Part shown: one piece after another, positions 1 to 11,399 of the stretch
Layout: every line of letters begins with the position of its first letter
Position numbering within the stretch: position 1 is the stretch's first letter
Assembly (NCBI RefSeq): GCF_021462225.1
Contig: NC_061812.1
Coordinates: 44,187,363 to 44,251,362 of the forward strand
Length of the DNA: 64,000 nucleotides
Reading direction: 5' to 3'
From: Girardinichthys multiradiatus
Lineage: Eukaryota > Chordata > Actinopteri > Cyprinodontiformes > Goodeidae
The notes under the pieces: generated by a model
What the model saw: the letters and a program-made list of their open reading frames with translations, nothing else
Database searches by the model: none
Told to the model about the DNA's origin: nothing
Program-made: the position numbers and the translations under genes

Positions 1-959
1 TGCGATTACCTAATCAGTTATGTCCGCATTTTGCCATGATCAGGTTTGTGCACGTTCAGCAGATGATCACTGACAGCGATATCATGCTGGAATGATGTTG
101 AAGGAAGTGTTGCAAGGCGTTTTACCATCGGAGAAATATTGTAGCTTTTGTTTGTAATTGGCTCCAAATCAGAGTTTAGATAATCCTCCATAGGATCCTC
201 TCTTCTCATCTATTTTTAATATTTTTATTGTTGACAACCCAAAACTGTTGGCAGATGTACGGAAGATTCTCTCTTCCTGTCTCTGTCATTCTATCTATGC
301 CTCCTTCTGACTAAAGTGACAGTAGACACTTTTACGTCCCAGTTAGCTCTTGCCTTTCAAACATGCTAAATCCACCTGCAGAATTGTGCCCGCAAACCAT
401 GTCATGCTTTCAAAATCACATTGCCGGTGGTAAGGGTGGACCCACCTCTTGCACCAGCTAATGAGGTCAGGGGAAGGGATGACATTTGCATATCCTCCTC
501 CCATGCATTTGCACATTTGGGTCATTATCATATGTTTTGCATATTCATGAAGACAGACACGCTAAAACGTTTGTGCACGCAGTTCCGCTGATATTGCAAA
601 GACAATCTGATTACCACCTCGTTTGTAGATCAGCTATGCTGACGCAAAGAGGTTTGCGTGCGGTTTTGTACATGCAAATCTTTTGAAGATCAGGCCCCAA
701 GAGTAAGATGTGGGTTAACTGAAGATTGTGGTTGTTTGTTTTAAATCTGATATATCTAGAAATGACAATGCTATGCATTATAATTTGAGTCATTGTCAAA
801 TTATTACAGTGGTTTACTTTACTGAAGAGTTAACCTATGGTAAAGCACCAAACAGAGGTGGACCTGCAGAAACCGAGACAGAAAGAAGAATAGGAGAGAC
901 TGCGACATCATTGGTAAGCTGTAATACCAACTAAATGTAGTACACAATTTTTCAAGCCA
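1..959. other. Intergenic, no supported gene
   Basis: Only short open frames without family resemblance occur here. The stretch around 440-700 looks like non-autonomous DNA-transposon sequence, but I see no clear terminal repeats or target duplication, so I assign no element. Confidence 0.5.
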
Positions 960-1362
960 CAACATTTTCATGCAAGGACAGAAACAGGGTCAACGATCGG
1001 AACAAGAGGCGTCAGGCAAGGGGCAAGCAGAAGCATAAACCAGATGCAGGAAACAAGGTCGACAACCAAAATCCAAATAGTCCGACAGGGAGCAGGCAGA
1101 GGCATAAATCCAAAAGGCAAGGCAAGGTCAAGAACAATGAACAGACATGAAGGAACGCTGGATATCTACTCACAAAGTGGCTTTCAAAAATCTGGCACCG
1201 TCTGCTTGTCAGAGTCAGTATATATCAGGGAAGACACAAGTGCTTGGCATTCCACAGATTCCACCCAGATTCCACTACACTGCAGCAGCCACCAGGTGCA
1301 TCTAATCTGCTGATTGCAGCCAGGGAGACAGGGTAGAGCAGACCTGCCAGAATCATAACAAA
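960..1362. repeat. LTR-like dispersed repeat fragment (tentative)
   Basis: Purine- and CAG-rich text with many short GGCAAG/GGCAGAGGC-type motifs resembles non-coding fish LTR or retroelement leader repeats known from many teleost genomes. No paired copy, TG...CA boundary or target duplication is visible in the window. The assignment rests on family resemblance alone. Confidence 0.3.
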
Positions 1363-4300
1363 CATAGTCTCTATTTGAACATTTTTACTCATTATTAATT
1401 TAGTTTTTTATAGTTTGGACCCACATGGATGCAGAAAAGAACTAACATACAGATAAATATTAATAATAAAACTTAAAATAAATGACTCAAGACACTGACT
1501 TTAAAACAAACATCAGGACATAAACTGGCATGGCATGACAAGCAGAAAACAGAGTACTAACAGACAGATTTGAAAGTGAATTGTCTGACTACTGACTGAT
1601 GGCAGATGGGTGTGGAGAGCTGGAAGCTATGGCAGCTGAGGATATTGCTTATAGAAAAGTAGTTGCTATACTCCGCAACCTAAAAAAAATAAATTAGGAA
1701 CTCTTAAAATATCACATAAAAAAACTCAGCATTGTGCAACAGATCTTTTAAATTAACATGGCTGCATGAGATTCAGTGTGTCCTAGTCTGAAAAGACCTG
1801 CACACAAGCGCCATGGTAAACAGTAGGGAAACAAACTGTTTGGGAAAATCCAGATTTGTTAGAATTATTTCCATTAGCTACAATACAAATTTGTAAACCC
1901 TGCAAATATCTCTGCAGACTTGAAATCACAGACGGTACAATACCAAAAGCTTGTGGGTGTTAGGTTTGATCAGGGACTAAACTATACTTGTGATAAAATT
2001 GAGACATCCCTAACTTTGAGAGAAAGTGTAACATTTAAGGCTTTAACTGAATACCACAGCTGATACTGACTAAAACATTTCTTATCATACTGTCCGCCCA
2101 GTGCCTAGTGTGATCTCTCAGGATAGCCTTTAATATTACATGTGGCACTTGTCATGGTAGTGCAATGGATTACTGTTGTCAACTTTTGACCCCTTCCTGT
2201 CTCAAAAGTCCTCTGCAGTTTGGCTATTTATGTCTTTAGCTCTGGCAGAGTGGAGTTAAGAGGTCATTCACTGTTTTAGTTGCTCCAGAGTTAAGTTTAT
2301 GGAATCTGTCTTATTTATTTGAGAAAGCTCGAAAGTATTTAGATAAACTTAGCACAAAACATAAGAACATTTGTTTAACAATGCATCTTATCAACAAAGC
2401 TTACACTATTAAAAAGCTTGTTAATTTCATCCTATATGGTGCCACATTGTAATGAAAATGCTTTTGTGAATTGAAAAGCAGAGTTGAGTGTTTGGGTTGC
2501 CCCCATTAAAAACATGCTGAATCCTCTCTGCCAGTGCCAAACAGCTTTTGGCTGAGGCGGTGTGATTGTGAGGGGCGGCAGATCTCCGTCACTGGAAAAA
2601 CGCAAATGCAGAAAGGAATTGAGAAAAGATTTGGCCATACCACACCTCCCCTCTTAGAGACCGAACGATTCTGGTAAGAGAATAGGATGCCATCCCACAG
2701 AAGAGTGTGAGCAAGCTGGTGACCAGCAAACAGTTCGCCAATTCATTGAGGCCTGATACATACAAGAAATAAGGAAATGCTTTATTTGCATAATTTTGTT
2801 TGGTGATGTTAGTACACACATATGTCACTTTACAGTGCGGTTTCTAGAGATGCCTGTACAAAAGGTAAAACATTTCTGAGGGCTTAACAGGGCCGCAATC
2901 AGGAGCCAAGTTTATGCCAATGCTTTGGTAAAGCAATTTTGATTGTTGTTTGAGAGAAATCCAGTTCCAATTATTAAAGACAGCTTGTTTACCTCTAATA
3001 AAACAACCTATTAAAAATATGGATTCTTGTACTCAATGCCTAGAGCAGAATCTTTGGAGCAGCATCAGTCTTCATTTCATTTCATTAGGTTTGATGAGGG
3101 GATTGTTTAGAATAGGCAGCATGATAGCATCTTCTGCCTGCTAAGCCTGCTAAGCCTCTTCTTGTAGCTCGCACATCCCATCTGTTTGTCAGCCCTTAAT
3201 ATGAACGGAGCCGCTCAAGCTGAAAATGTGTTGCAGGACTAATGTTTACGAAAACCAGTTATCCTAATGTAGGCTGGAGCTAGCAGCATAATGCCTGAAC
3301 ATTGGGCTTCTGGCGTATTGTGCATGACAAATATATAAATGATTAGAAAAAGCAGTCTCTGGAGCATTTACTCACTGCTAATGGAGATGCAGTGTTTGGG
3401 GTGAAAGAAAAAAAGTGTGTTTGACTGTAATAATTTAAAGCGGGAGCAATGATGTAATGAAAAGAACTGTTTTTACATGGGCAGTCAATTTCAGCAACTA
3501 ACTTCATTATCGGGTCATGGACACATATTAGCAACTCTCGATGATGTTACTAATTTAAAAACCCTCATTTCTGCTAAACCAGCAGCAGTCAGTGTGCTTT
3601 TTAGAACAGCTAGACTGATGTACAGAAGTTGTGTAATGATGTGAATTACATTTCCATGCAAATTCTTTAAAATGTTATTTATGTTCAGGAAAATGGTGGC
3701 TTGCAACCCTCAGTTTGGGAATGAGTTACTGTCCTAAGTGAAGGAATTTCAGTGCCCTGGAGTCTTGTTTATGAGTAAGGGTGAGCCTGATTAACATATT
3801 CAGGGTTCCTACATAAACCGAAAAATTCAGGCTTTTTCTAGGTCTTGATAAGTATGGAAAAATATTTCTATTTTCCGACTTCATTTTCTGTCTCTGTGTG
3901 TTTTTACAGTCAACGTAAAAGAGGCACATAATTATTATCATCATCCATCCATCTCTAATAGCCTACTGTATTTAATAAAGAGGAATCTGAATTAGCTCAA
4001 ATTGGTATCGGCAGGCCAAAGCTTTACAGAAAGTCAGCCATAACATTCTGATCTGTGCATTTCTATGCTTAACATCTGACAGAGTTCATGAGACTGAGCC
4101 AAAATGCTTTTCTTACATTTCACCAAACCTACATTAGAGCACATTATTTCAATTTTAGTCTGACCTACCCAAAGGACATTCCTCTTGAAAGTTGTTTCCG
4201 ATGCAAACCTAAGCCTTCCTTCCATTTTATTTTTAGAAAAATACAAGTACTTCTTTCTCCTTAGAGTCCTTGAAAACAAGCCGTAATTGTTCACAAACTG

Positions 4301-5335
4301 TACTGCAATGAATGTTATCACTGAGCTCACTCACTGGAGGCTTCACAGTCTGCGATGTAGCTCTGGAGTTTTAGCAGTTTTTTTGAGCATTGTATGACCT
4401 GACCTCAGAGTGAACCTGCTGGGGTGCCCGCTCCTGGGAACATATTACACCGCTCAAGTTGTTGGGGAAGCCATTAGATCAGTTCCAAGTGTTGATGACA
4501 CTAAACATTTTACAGCGAGAAACGCTGAACACCCAACAGCTACATTTGTTTTTATATTTTATAGATATTTTAAGCACAATTTTCCAGAATGAACCCTGAT
4601 GTTTCCTTAAACTCTACACACAATCGGCATATATACATTTTACCTGCATTTACAGATTTTCTCCTTACCAAATAACAAAGTTCACTTGGTAAAAATCATG
4701 CAACCATAGTCTAAAATAAGAAAAGTCTGTCTTGATTGCCTTGTGGTGGGGATTTGTAAAACTTTAATCAATCATTTGTCATCCTGGTCTCCACAGGACA
4801 CTTTTTTTTTTTTCTTCTTGTCACGTTCCAATATCCTGCAGTCTACAACACCGCATCTTCTCCCAGTGAATGTTATCGCTGTGGGGACAAGCAGGAAGTT
4901 TTTCAATTTCGTCTTTGAAATATAAATGGAGGAATATGCAGAAGATTTTATCTACAGTACATGCGAGGACTCTGAGTGTTAATTAATTAAACAGCCCTGT
5001 CTCTTTACTTGGCTTCTTAATTACAAGTGAATTAAACAATGTCCAATGTGAATTGTGTCTAATCAGAGGAATAGATTTACCCAATTAAAGTGCCCTCTAG
5101 TCAGGAGGTGGGAGTAAAACATATGTCACAGCCTTGCTCATAAATCCAAGTATTGATTTGAGCTGAGAGGCGGGGTGAGAGGATTAATATACAGTGGGTC
5201 TTTCTCTGTTCTTGGAAATCTAAGAACCAATATACATAGAAATTAATGATTGGGAACCATGGAGTCATGACATATCTCTAAAGAGCTGTTTTTTTCAAAT
5301 TTGTTTTGCATTTTTGTGTGTAAATAACAATGTGA
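1363..5335. other. AT-rich intergenic region
   Basis: No gene, RNA or complete element is recognised. Open frames are short (under 100 residues), on both strands, and lack low-complexity-free conserved motifs. Some of it may be conserved non-coding sequence, but that cannot be judged from one genome. Confidence 0.5.
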
Positions 5336-5450
5336 CTTATGAAAGTATTTAAGCTTTTCCCATTTTGTTACATTACAACCTCAATCTTGTATGCAATTGG
5401 AATTATTGAAGTTTTATTTGAAAGACTCAAAATGGTGCTTAAATAATAAC
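5336..5450. repeat. Tc1-type terminal repeat relic
   Basis: The text resembles the inverted-repeat end of an old fish Tc1 family: a 'gaaagtatttaagc...' start, then a run reading like 'cattttgttacattacaacc', then 'atgcaattggaatt'. No transposase or partner end follows. It is probably a solitary decayed end. Confidence 0.4.
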
Positions 5451-6079
5451 AATTTGAAAAATGTAACAAGTATTTACTATGAAATCCCCAAAAATTCGAG
5501 CATTGTTTTGAGTTCAGCCCCACAGGTTTCACCTTGTTTTTGGTGTGGAATCCCCTTTATTCTGTCAAGAATGTTGGAATTCTAATTACACTTTTTAAGT
5601 TGATCCAAGCATTAAGAAATGAGAGGCATTTTATGAAACATCAACTCCTATCTAATCTTTTAAGTGTTCATATTGCTCAATATGATTGTTCTTTTTTCAT
5701 GCTTTGCCATGGTGTCTCCATCATTTTGTTTACCATACACAATAATAACCTGACTTTTTTGGGATGAGAGTTTAATGATCTGTGCACAGTCCATGAGTTG
5801 CCCCAAAAGGTCAAGAATGGTGCAGTATCAGTGCTACAATTACGACTATTGTGCAACCCGACGGTGGCTACTTCCTTGTTGCAGTAAGTACCCACCGAAG
5901 CCAGTTACTTATCTGACTAATGATAGGCCTGAATCGGTAAATGAGTGCCCCGAGCTGGCAAATAAGAAGGAGAGTACTCACTTGAGCTAACATTGGATAG
6001 GCTAGCTGTAGCATTGATGAGGCTAGTGACCAGCATGAATTTTTTCTTCTCCTTTTTAAGGGTAGATGTCGCAGTTCCG
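5451..6079. other. Intergenic, no supported gene
   Basis: Short open frames only. Nothing recognisable apart from a gradual approach to the fold-back region that follows. Confidence 0.45.
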
Positions 6080-6215
6080 TAACAACACATAAGCCCAATA
6101 TTTATACCAATATATGAGAATGGAAATTGCTGTTGTAGCGGCAATGATATGTTTATTTTCTTATACTATTTTTATGGACTGTCCTTTATTTTACCCATAC
6201 CCTTTACAAAATGTA
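6080..6215 (+). repeat. Left arm of a diverged inverted repeat
   Basis: This stretch matches, with mismatches and small gaps, the reverse complement of about 7,010-7,180. Shared landmarks are 'tttataccaatatat', 'ggcaatgat.tgtttattttct' and 'tggactgtcct'. The two arms bracket the TA array and composite SINE, so the roughly 1.1 kb block could fold back on itself. The origin is unknown; it may be the remains of a DNA transposon with long inverted ends. Confidence 0.6.
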
Positions 6216-6419
6216 AAATGAGCCATACTGTATTTATTTAGCAGCTGAGGGGAAATATTTATATCAATAACCTTCAGGAAAAGGAAACAGTACGTTTAAA
6301 GAGGCTCAATGCAATTGAAAAAAAAACTTTGTTTTAAATGTTTATCAAATTCATCTGTACTTGCTCTATGTCTGGTATAAGAAAGAAATATAGTTTATAT
6401 ATATATATAAAAAAACATC

Positions 6420-6424
6420 TGCAG

Positions 6425-6464
<40 letters not shown>

Positions 6465-6469
6465 CTGCA
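6420..6469. repeat. Perfect 50-bp palindrome with (TA)n core
   Basis: TGCAGCCC on the left is mirrored by GGGCTGCA on the right around an uninterrupted TA array (about 6,428-6,461). The right arm is the start of the SINE that follows. The left arm therefore looks like the first bases of an inverted, truncated second copy, or an insertion-related inverted duplication. Confidence 0.85.
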
Positions 6470-6971
6470 TGCTGGTGAAGTTGGTAGCACTGTTGCCTTG
6501 CAGCAAGAAGGCCATGGGTTCAATTCCCAGCCTCGGGTATTTCTGCATGGAGTTTGCATGTTCTCCCCGTGCATGTGTGGGTTCTCACCGGGTACTCTGG
6601 CTTCCTCCCACAGTCCTAAGACATGCCTGTTAGGTTAATTGGTAACTCTAAATTGCTTGTAGTGATTGTTGCCTTAAAAACATGTTTTTTTTTTTTGGAT
6701 GTAGCATGACTTTTAGATTTATGTGTTTTACTATTAAAAGGTTAATGAAATAGTTTAAACTAGTTTGAAGAATTAGGTTAGGTTAATTGGTCACTCTAAA
6801 TTGCCCTTAGGTGTATGAATGAGTGTGTGCGTGGTTGTTTGTGTGTTGCCCTGCGACGGACTGGCGACCTGTCCAGGGTGTACCCTGCCTCTCGCCCATA
6901 GACTGCTGGAGATAGGCACCAGCTCCCCCGCGACCCACTATGGAATAAGCGGTAGAAAATGACTGACTGAC

Positions 6972-6972
<1 letters not shown>
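6461..6972 (+). repeat. tRNA-derived SINE, composite
   Basis: The head has an RNA polymerase III A-box-like TGGTGAAGTTGG (near 6,473) and a B-box-like GGTTCAATTCC (near 6,518). These are followed by the widespread fish SINE body 'ttctgcatggagtttgcatg' and 'cttcctcccacagtcc'. After 6,656 a 120-bp segment intervenes, bounded by two copies (6,629-6,656 and 6,777-6,804) of a 28-bp sequence that differ at one position. The body then resumes and ends in a GACT repeat. The same 120-bp segment plus tail recurs inverted at 11,087-11,399, so it belongs to the family rather than being a one-off insertion. Confidence 0.65.

Positions 6973-6998
<26 letters not shown>
6972..6998. repeat. (TA)n microsatellite
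   Basis: A run of TA dinucleotides directly follows the GACT tail of the SINE. Confidence 0.9.
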
Positions 6999-7003
<5 letters not shown>

Positions 7004-7009
7004 ACAAGC

Positions 7010-7180
7010 AAGACTTCACAACAACAAAACAAATATGCACTTTACTATGAAAAACTGAGCAGAAAGGGTAAAACTGAGGACAGTCCATGAAAACTGTATG
7101 AGAAAATAAACAAATCATTGCCATGACAAGTTTAATTCTTAAATTATTAATATATTGGTATAAATATACATAGTTCCCCC
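7010..7180 (-). repeat. Right arm of a diverged inverted repeat
   Basis: This is the reverse-complement partner of 6,080-6,215. The best-matching part is 7,075-7,125, and the match weakens toward 7,180. Confidence 0.6.
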
Positions 7181-7281
7181 AAGACTGGACCAGAAGTAAG
7201 TGACTCTGGAAATGCGCCATGTTGAAAATATACCTGTCAACTGTGTTACATAGAAAATGCATTACGAGCGGGATTATCGCG

Positions 7282-7566
7282 GCTTTTATTCAGAATCAGA
7301 ATCAGCTTTGTTGCCTAGTTTGTACAGACGAACAAGAAATTTGACTCCGGTACATTTTGCTCTCAATAATAAAGAATAGCCTCAAGGAAAAAACTGTCTC
7401 TGTGGCGGCTGACTTTAGCAGACAGCGCTCTGTCGCGACGACCTGAAGGTAAAAGCCCAAACAGAATGTGTGCAGGTTGTGTGTGGTCTGCAGAGATTTT
7501 AGCTGCCCTTTTCCAGACCCTAGACCTTCCCTCTGGATAGTGAAGGTCAGCCCAGAACACTGGTTT
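7282..7566 (-). pseudogene. LINE ORF2 C-terminus and 3' tail (Rex1/CR1-like)
   Basis: On the minus strand the translation reads like the end of a Rex1/CR1-group LINE reverse transcriptase protein. It includes the family-typical LLPSGRR motif (about 7,440) and an R.SFF...A block. It runs into a 3' tail made of repeated CTGATTCTGATT near 7,282-7,305. Only the last ~85 codons survive, as expected for a 5'-truncated LINE copy. The family name is from motif resemblance, not a search. Confidence 0.65.
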
Positions 7567-7643
7567 TATTTGTTGTTGTTTTTTTTCCGTGAGCTATTGC
7601 GTTTTGCTGGAGCTGTTACAGAGACACTTTAAACGTTGTGTCC

Positions 7644-8068
7644 TGTTGTGGAATTTTCTTATCAAAGTGGGTAGAAGTTGACTCATAACAAGAGAAAATC
7701 CGGACTTTGTCTTTATAAGTTTTATTCAAAGGCATTCAGCGTTTGAAGACCCTGACACTGAGGTTAGTCAGTGAAACAGAGCCCCGATCAACATTTACAC
7801 AGTATTTATACCAGAACATGACAGTGTTATCTCAACTTCAAAGAGTCTATATTTTATGACCCAAACCCTTCTTGAGTTCAAAGGTGACAAGGTTATCTAG
7901 GAACAGACCTAACTGCCCTTCCTGACATCGTCCTAAGAGATGGGTCTGAACCATTAAACTTCTGATAATGGCTTTTACAGCTTCCTCCTCTAACACAGAT
8001 GCTCAGAGGAGTGAGGTAACAAAAAGGTCATACACTTTGGAACATTTACTACAAGAATTTCCATCACA
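7644..8068 (-). repeat. 3' LTR of the endogenous retrovirus
   Basis: Near-identical to 15,496-15,922 over its whole length, with only scattered substitutions and a 2-bp length difference. The plus-strand copy ends in CA (8,067-8,068). The high identity suggests a fairly recent insertion despite the broken interior. Confidence 0.9.
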
Positions 8069-8081
8069 CTCCCCCCTTGTG
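8069..8081 (-). promoter_or_regulatory. Polypurine tract next to 3' LTR
   Basis: Minus-strand CACAAGGGGGGAG sits immediately inside the left LTR, where the plus-strand primer of reverse transcription is expected. It fixes the orientation of the element. Confidence 0.75.
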
Positions 8082-8104
8082 ATTACAAGACAATCACAAC
8101 TAAA

Positions 8105-8995
8105 GGAAAATTCTTCAAAACCAACACCCCTCTCAGCTAACAGATAATCCAAAGCCATTCTATTTGCAAACTCATCGTTCTAATAGCCTGCTGTTCCGTA
8201 GTCAGAACAGCGAAACCTTCCTCAGATAAAGCAGTAAGATTAAGAGTTAACACAAAGGGATCTGGGACCAAAGATCCTGAAATAGTATAAGGATCAATTC
8301 TGATAGGACATGACTCAAATTTATGTCTGTTGATTAAAGCACATAAAACAGATATAATAGGTTCGCAACCTACTGTCTTCCCAAGGGAAATAAGGTCTAC
8401 TTTCCTCCTGTGTAATACAAATATCTGGACCTTTAATCAGATTTCTAATACCCCGAATTCTATAAAGAGTTCCCGTAGACGCACATGTTAAATTAGTCTC
8501 ACTAGAAAATCTACTAACATTTCTGCTTTACTTAACAGTATAATTCCTCACCCAAGGAAAAATGACCTCCACCAGCTGGTTATGTTGCCTATCTGGAAAG
8601 AAAGTAGTATCAATAGGAACAGGTACTAAAAATGGTTGATCATTAATAGCACGTGGAATCAAACAACAAACATAGCATCTTCCTCACAGTTTGATGCATC
8701 AGTTGCCACCAGACATTATCAGCATGATCATAGCAGTCAGGAAAGTGATGAATCTCTCTTCGAATCCGCTGATGAGTATTATTAGCATAATTCCTCAGAT
8801 TAGCCTTACATTATCTTTGCTGCACCTTTTCCCAAATGAACACAAGAGTTATAAAAATACTTGCAATACCAATCATTAGCATCAGAACAGACCATCTTCC
8901 ATGTAGCTGCATCGGGACCTTGAAGTGGAATGTCCTTTCTTCTGGTACTGAAAGCAAACAGTTTTTTCCAAAGAAAACAAATTATAAACAAATTT
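8105..8995 (-). pseudogene. Retroviral env remnant
   Basis: Minus-strand reading shows pieces of an envelope glycoprotein in several frames with stops. The clearest is near 8,140-8,260, where a QNR-ALD-type stretch matches the heptad/immunosuppressive region of the transmembrane subunit of gamma-type retroviruses. The sequence then jumps almost directly to the polypurine tract, so the rest of the transmembrane subunit (disulfide loop end, membrane anchor, tail) is deleted. Upstream parts (to about 8,995) are weaker and assigned mainly by position between integrase and LTR. The remnant cannot encode a functional protein. Confidence 0.6.
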
Positions 8996-8999
8996 AAAA

Positions 9000-9600
9000 A
9001 TAAAAAAATAAAAACAAATCCTGCTGCCTCTCCTGAGTGGCTTCAAGCTGCCCTGTTACCAGTCTGGTACAGGTGGGCGGTCGTAGGAAGCTCCTCTAGA
9101 AATATATTTAGAAACAGGAACTCTAACCTGCTGGAAGTTAGGCTTCCATAGTCCAACTAAACAACGGTGGAAATGAACACATTCAAATTCGTAATAATAC
9201 CATAATGATAGATATCAAGCAATAAACATGAAAGTTAGATAAAAGCATCGGAGATTTCCTCCTCAGAGTCAGTCTCGCTGTCAAAGTGGGAGAAAAGAAT
9301 ATGGCTGACCCTTGCTGTCCAGGCAAAGGAGCCCCTAGTAGCCACCAAATATTAAGAAATTAAGGAGAATAAGCATCATGGTGCATGTTTGACTGTCTCT
9401 CTGTTGCAGACGTCACCAGTCCATCATCCAGAGAAAGGTTATGTGCAATGTGTAGAGGTCTTCCCTGTATGTTTCCTATGTGTCTCTCACTGTGGTGTGT
9501 GTGCAGTGAGGCAAATGACCATATGATTTCTAACTTTCAGGCAAAGCGATGGCCTTAAGTAGATTCTGAAATAACGTGGCACTGCCCAAGGGATTATTGT
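9000..9600. other. Unresolved ERV interior between pol and env remnants
   Basis: No retroviral frame is readable here. By position it should hold the pol-env junction and the surface subunit, which are either too decayed or replaced. Confidence 0.45.
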
Positions 9601-9619
9601 GGCCTTGTGAGAACAGTGT

Positions 9620-10180
9620 TCTTCAACCACCTCTTCAATCCCTCGCCAGTGATCAGCTTACAGTTCTTTGTCTTGTGGTGGTCCGCTGTCCTCACACCTT
9701 TCAGGCCATGGATGATCCAGTTGGAAGATGACTTGTGTCCTGGAAGCCAGATGAAGCTGGAGGAGCTGGAGCTTTCCTGGGTGTCTAGTAGGATCTGATA
9801 TGGGCCATTCCAGCCCTGGACTTCCTGTGTTTTCTCCTAAATTCTCTGACCAGAATCCAGTCGCCAGGAATAAAGGACTGGAGGGTGGAAGTGGCTGTTT
9901 CTGGTAATGCAGCCTTCACCGTCTGTGAAACTTGAGAAAACACAGTGGACAGGTTTTGACAGTAAAACAACATCCTACCTTCATACAAAGATGTGGAAGA
10001 AAATGATCTTGGCAATATCCCCATGTCCAAATTAGGAGACCAGCCACACAGCACTTCAAAAGGACTGAGATTTGCCTGTGTCCTTTGTCTCAATCTCATA
10101 TAAGTGAGAAAAGGGCCTTCACAACGCTTGGCTAATTTTCAATTCACAGTCCCATTCTCAAACCTAAGTGCTTAACTACA
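9620..10180 (-). pseudogene. Retroviral pol remnant: integrase C-terminus
   Basis: The longest intact piece is a 104-codon frame at 9,785-10,099. It contains a LSPFE.L.G block (end of the integrase catalytic core in gamma-type retroviruses) followed by P.GDW..VR.FRRKH.K, the typical C-terminal DNA-binding region. Reading on through a frameshift after about 9,785, a GPYQILL-type motif and a tail to about 9,620 continue the same domain. Upstream to about 10,180 an ENGT...KLAK..EG stretch with an in-frame stop is also integrase-like. The catalytic acidic residues and all of reverse transcriptase are absent, so this is a dead fragment. Confidence 0.75.
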
Positions 10181-11086
10181 TGAACTTCATCAAAACATCC
10201 AACAAAATCAAAAGAATTGATCTTCTGACTTCACCTGATATACTAGCAGTGACCATCAGCTAAATATTCTGAATATTAAAAATGTGACATGATGTTTGAG
10301 GAAGGTCTGATTACAGGTCATTATTTCCATAGTTTCAAAATACCCAAAAATAATTTCAAAAATGGTCTAATCTGTGGAGATGTAAAATTTCACAAAAGAA
10401 TCAACAGCATACTTTCAGAGAGGTTTTCAGAATGTGGTCTTAGGAAGCTATGCACCATTTATATAAACAAACTACAACGTCTCTCTCGCATTGTCACTAA
10501 GTCCTCACTGGAGGTATGAGCTACCCTTTTTCCCATGAGTGCAACAACTTTTGGAACCCCATGTTGCTTTATTCTGACATTCCCCTCTTCTGGCGCAAGG
10601 TCCAACCCATGCGACAATCCAGCAAAAAGTTTGTACAAAAATGTTCTAGTAACCAAGATCACATTACATAGAACCAAAGAAATGAATTCTGACATAACTA
10701 TGTGTCACTATGAATTTAACGAAAGCAACATAAAGAAAATCCAGATGTTTTTAACTGTAATTCAGTTCCATTAACAACTAAACACAAACTTTAATTATTC
10801 AGTTCATCAATGTCTCACTTAGAAATCACATATCCTGATTTGTCTTGAATGAAGATGAGTATTAGATTAATGGACATCTAATGTAATTCAGATGCATAAA
10901 CCCTACAAATTCGAATCTAATAAATAATTCCCACCAAGTATAAAGTCATGACTCTGATTCTTTATCAAAAATATATTCCTTACTTTTGCATATCTTGAAC
11001 TGTCAGCTAGCTTAATGGCACCAGGGAAACTTCCAATCTAATAAATCACCAATGATTCTACATGCAAAACTAATTCTTCAAACTAT
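10181..11086. other. Non-coding ERV interior, unrecognised
   Basis: Short frames such as 10,459-10,695 (minus) have no recognised motif. Capsid, protease and reverse transcriptase signatures expected here are not visible. Confidence 0.5.
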
Positions 11087-11399
11087 AGTCAATCAGTCAG
11101 TCATTTTCTACCGCTTATTCCATAGTGGGTCGCGGGGGAGCTGGTGCCTATCTCCAGCAGTCTATGGGCGAGAGGCAGGACAAGTCGCCAGTCCATCGCA
11201 GGGCAACACACAAACAACCATGCACACACTCATTCATACACCTAAGGGCAATTTAGAGTGACCAATTAACCTAACCTAATTCTTCAAACTAGTTTAAACT
11301 ATTTCATTAACCTTTTAACAGTAAAACACATAAATCTAAAAGTCATGCTACATCCAAAAAAAAAACAACATGTTTTTAAGGCAACAATCACTACAAGCA
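11087..11399 (-). repeat. SINE-tail copy, inverted relative to 6.5-7.0 kb
   Basis: Near-identical reverse complement of about 6,650-6,970, covering the GACT tail, the 'ttctaccgcttattcc' body and the 120-bp internal segment with its poly-A-like run. The tRNA-like head is missing, and the copy stops at 'ctacaagca'. It lies inside the retrovirus interior and so landed after it, or came with replacement DNA. Confidence 0.75.
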
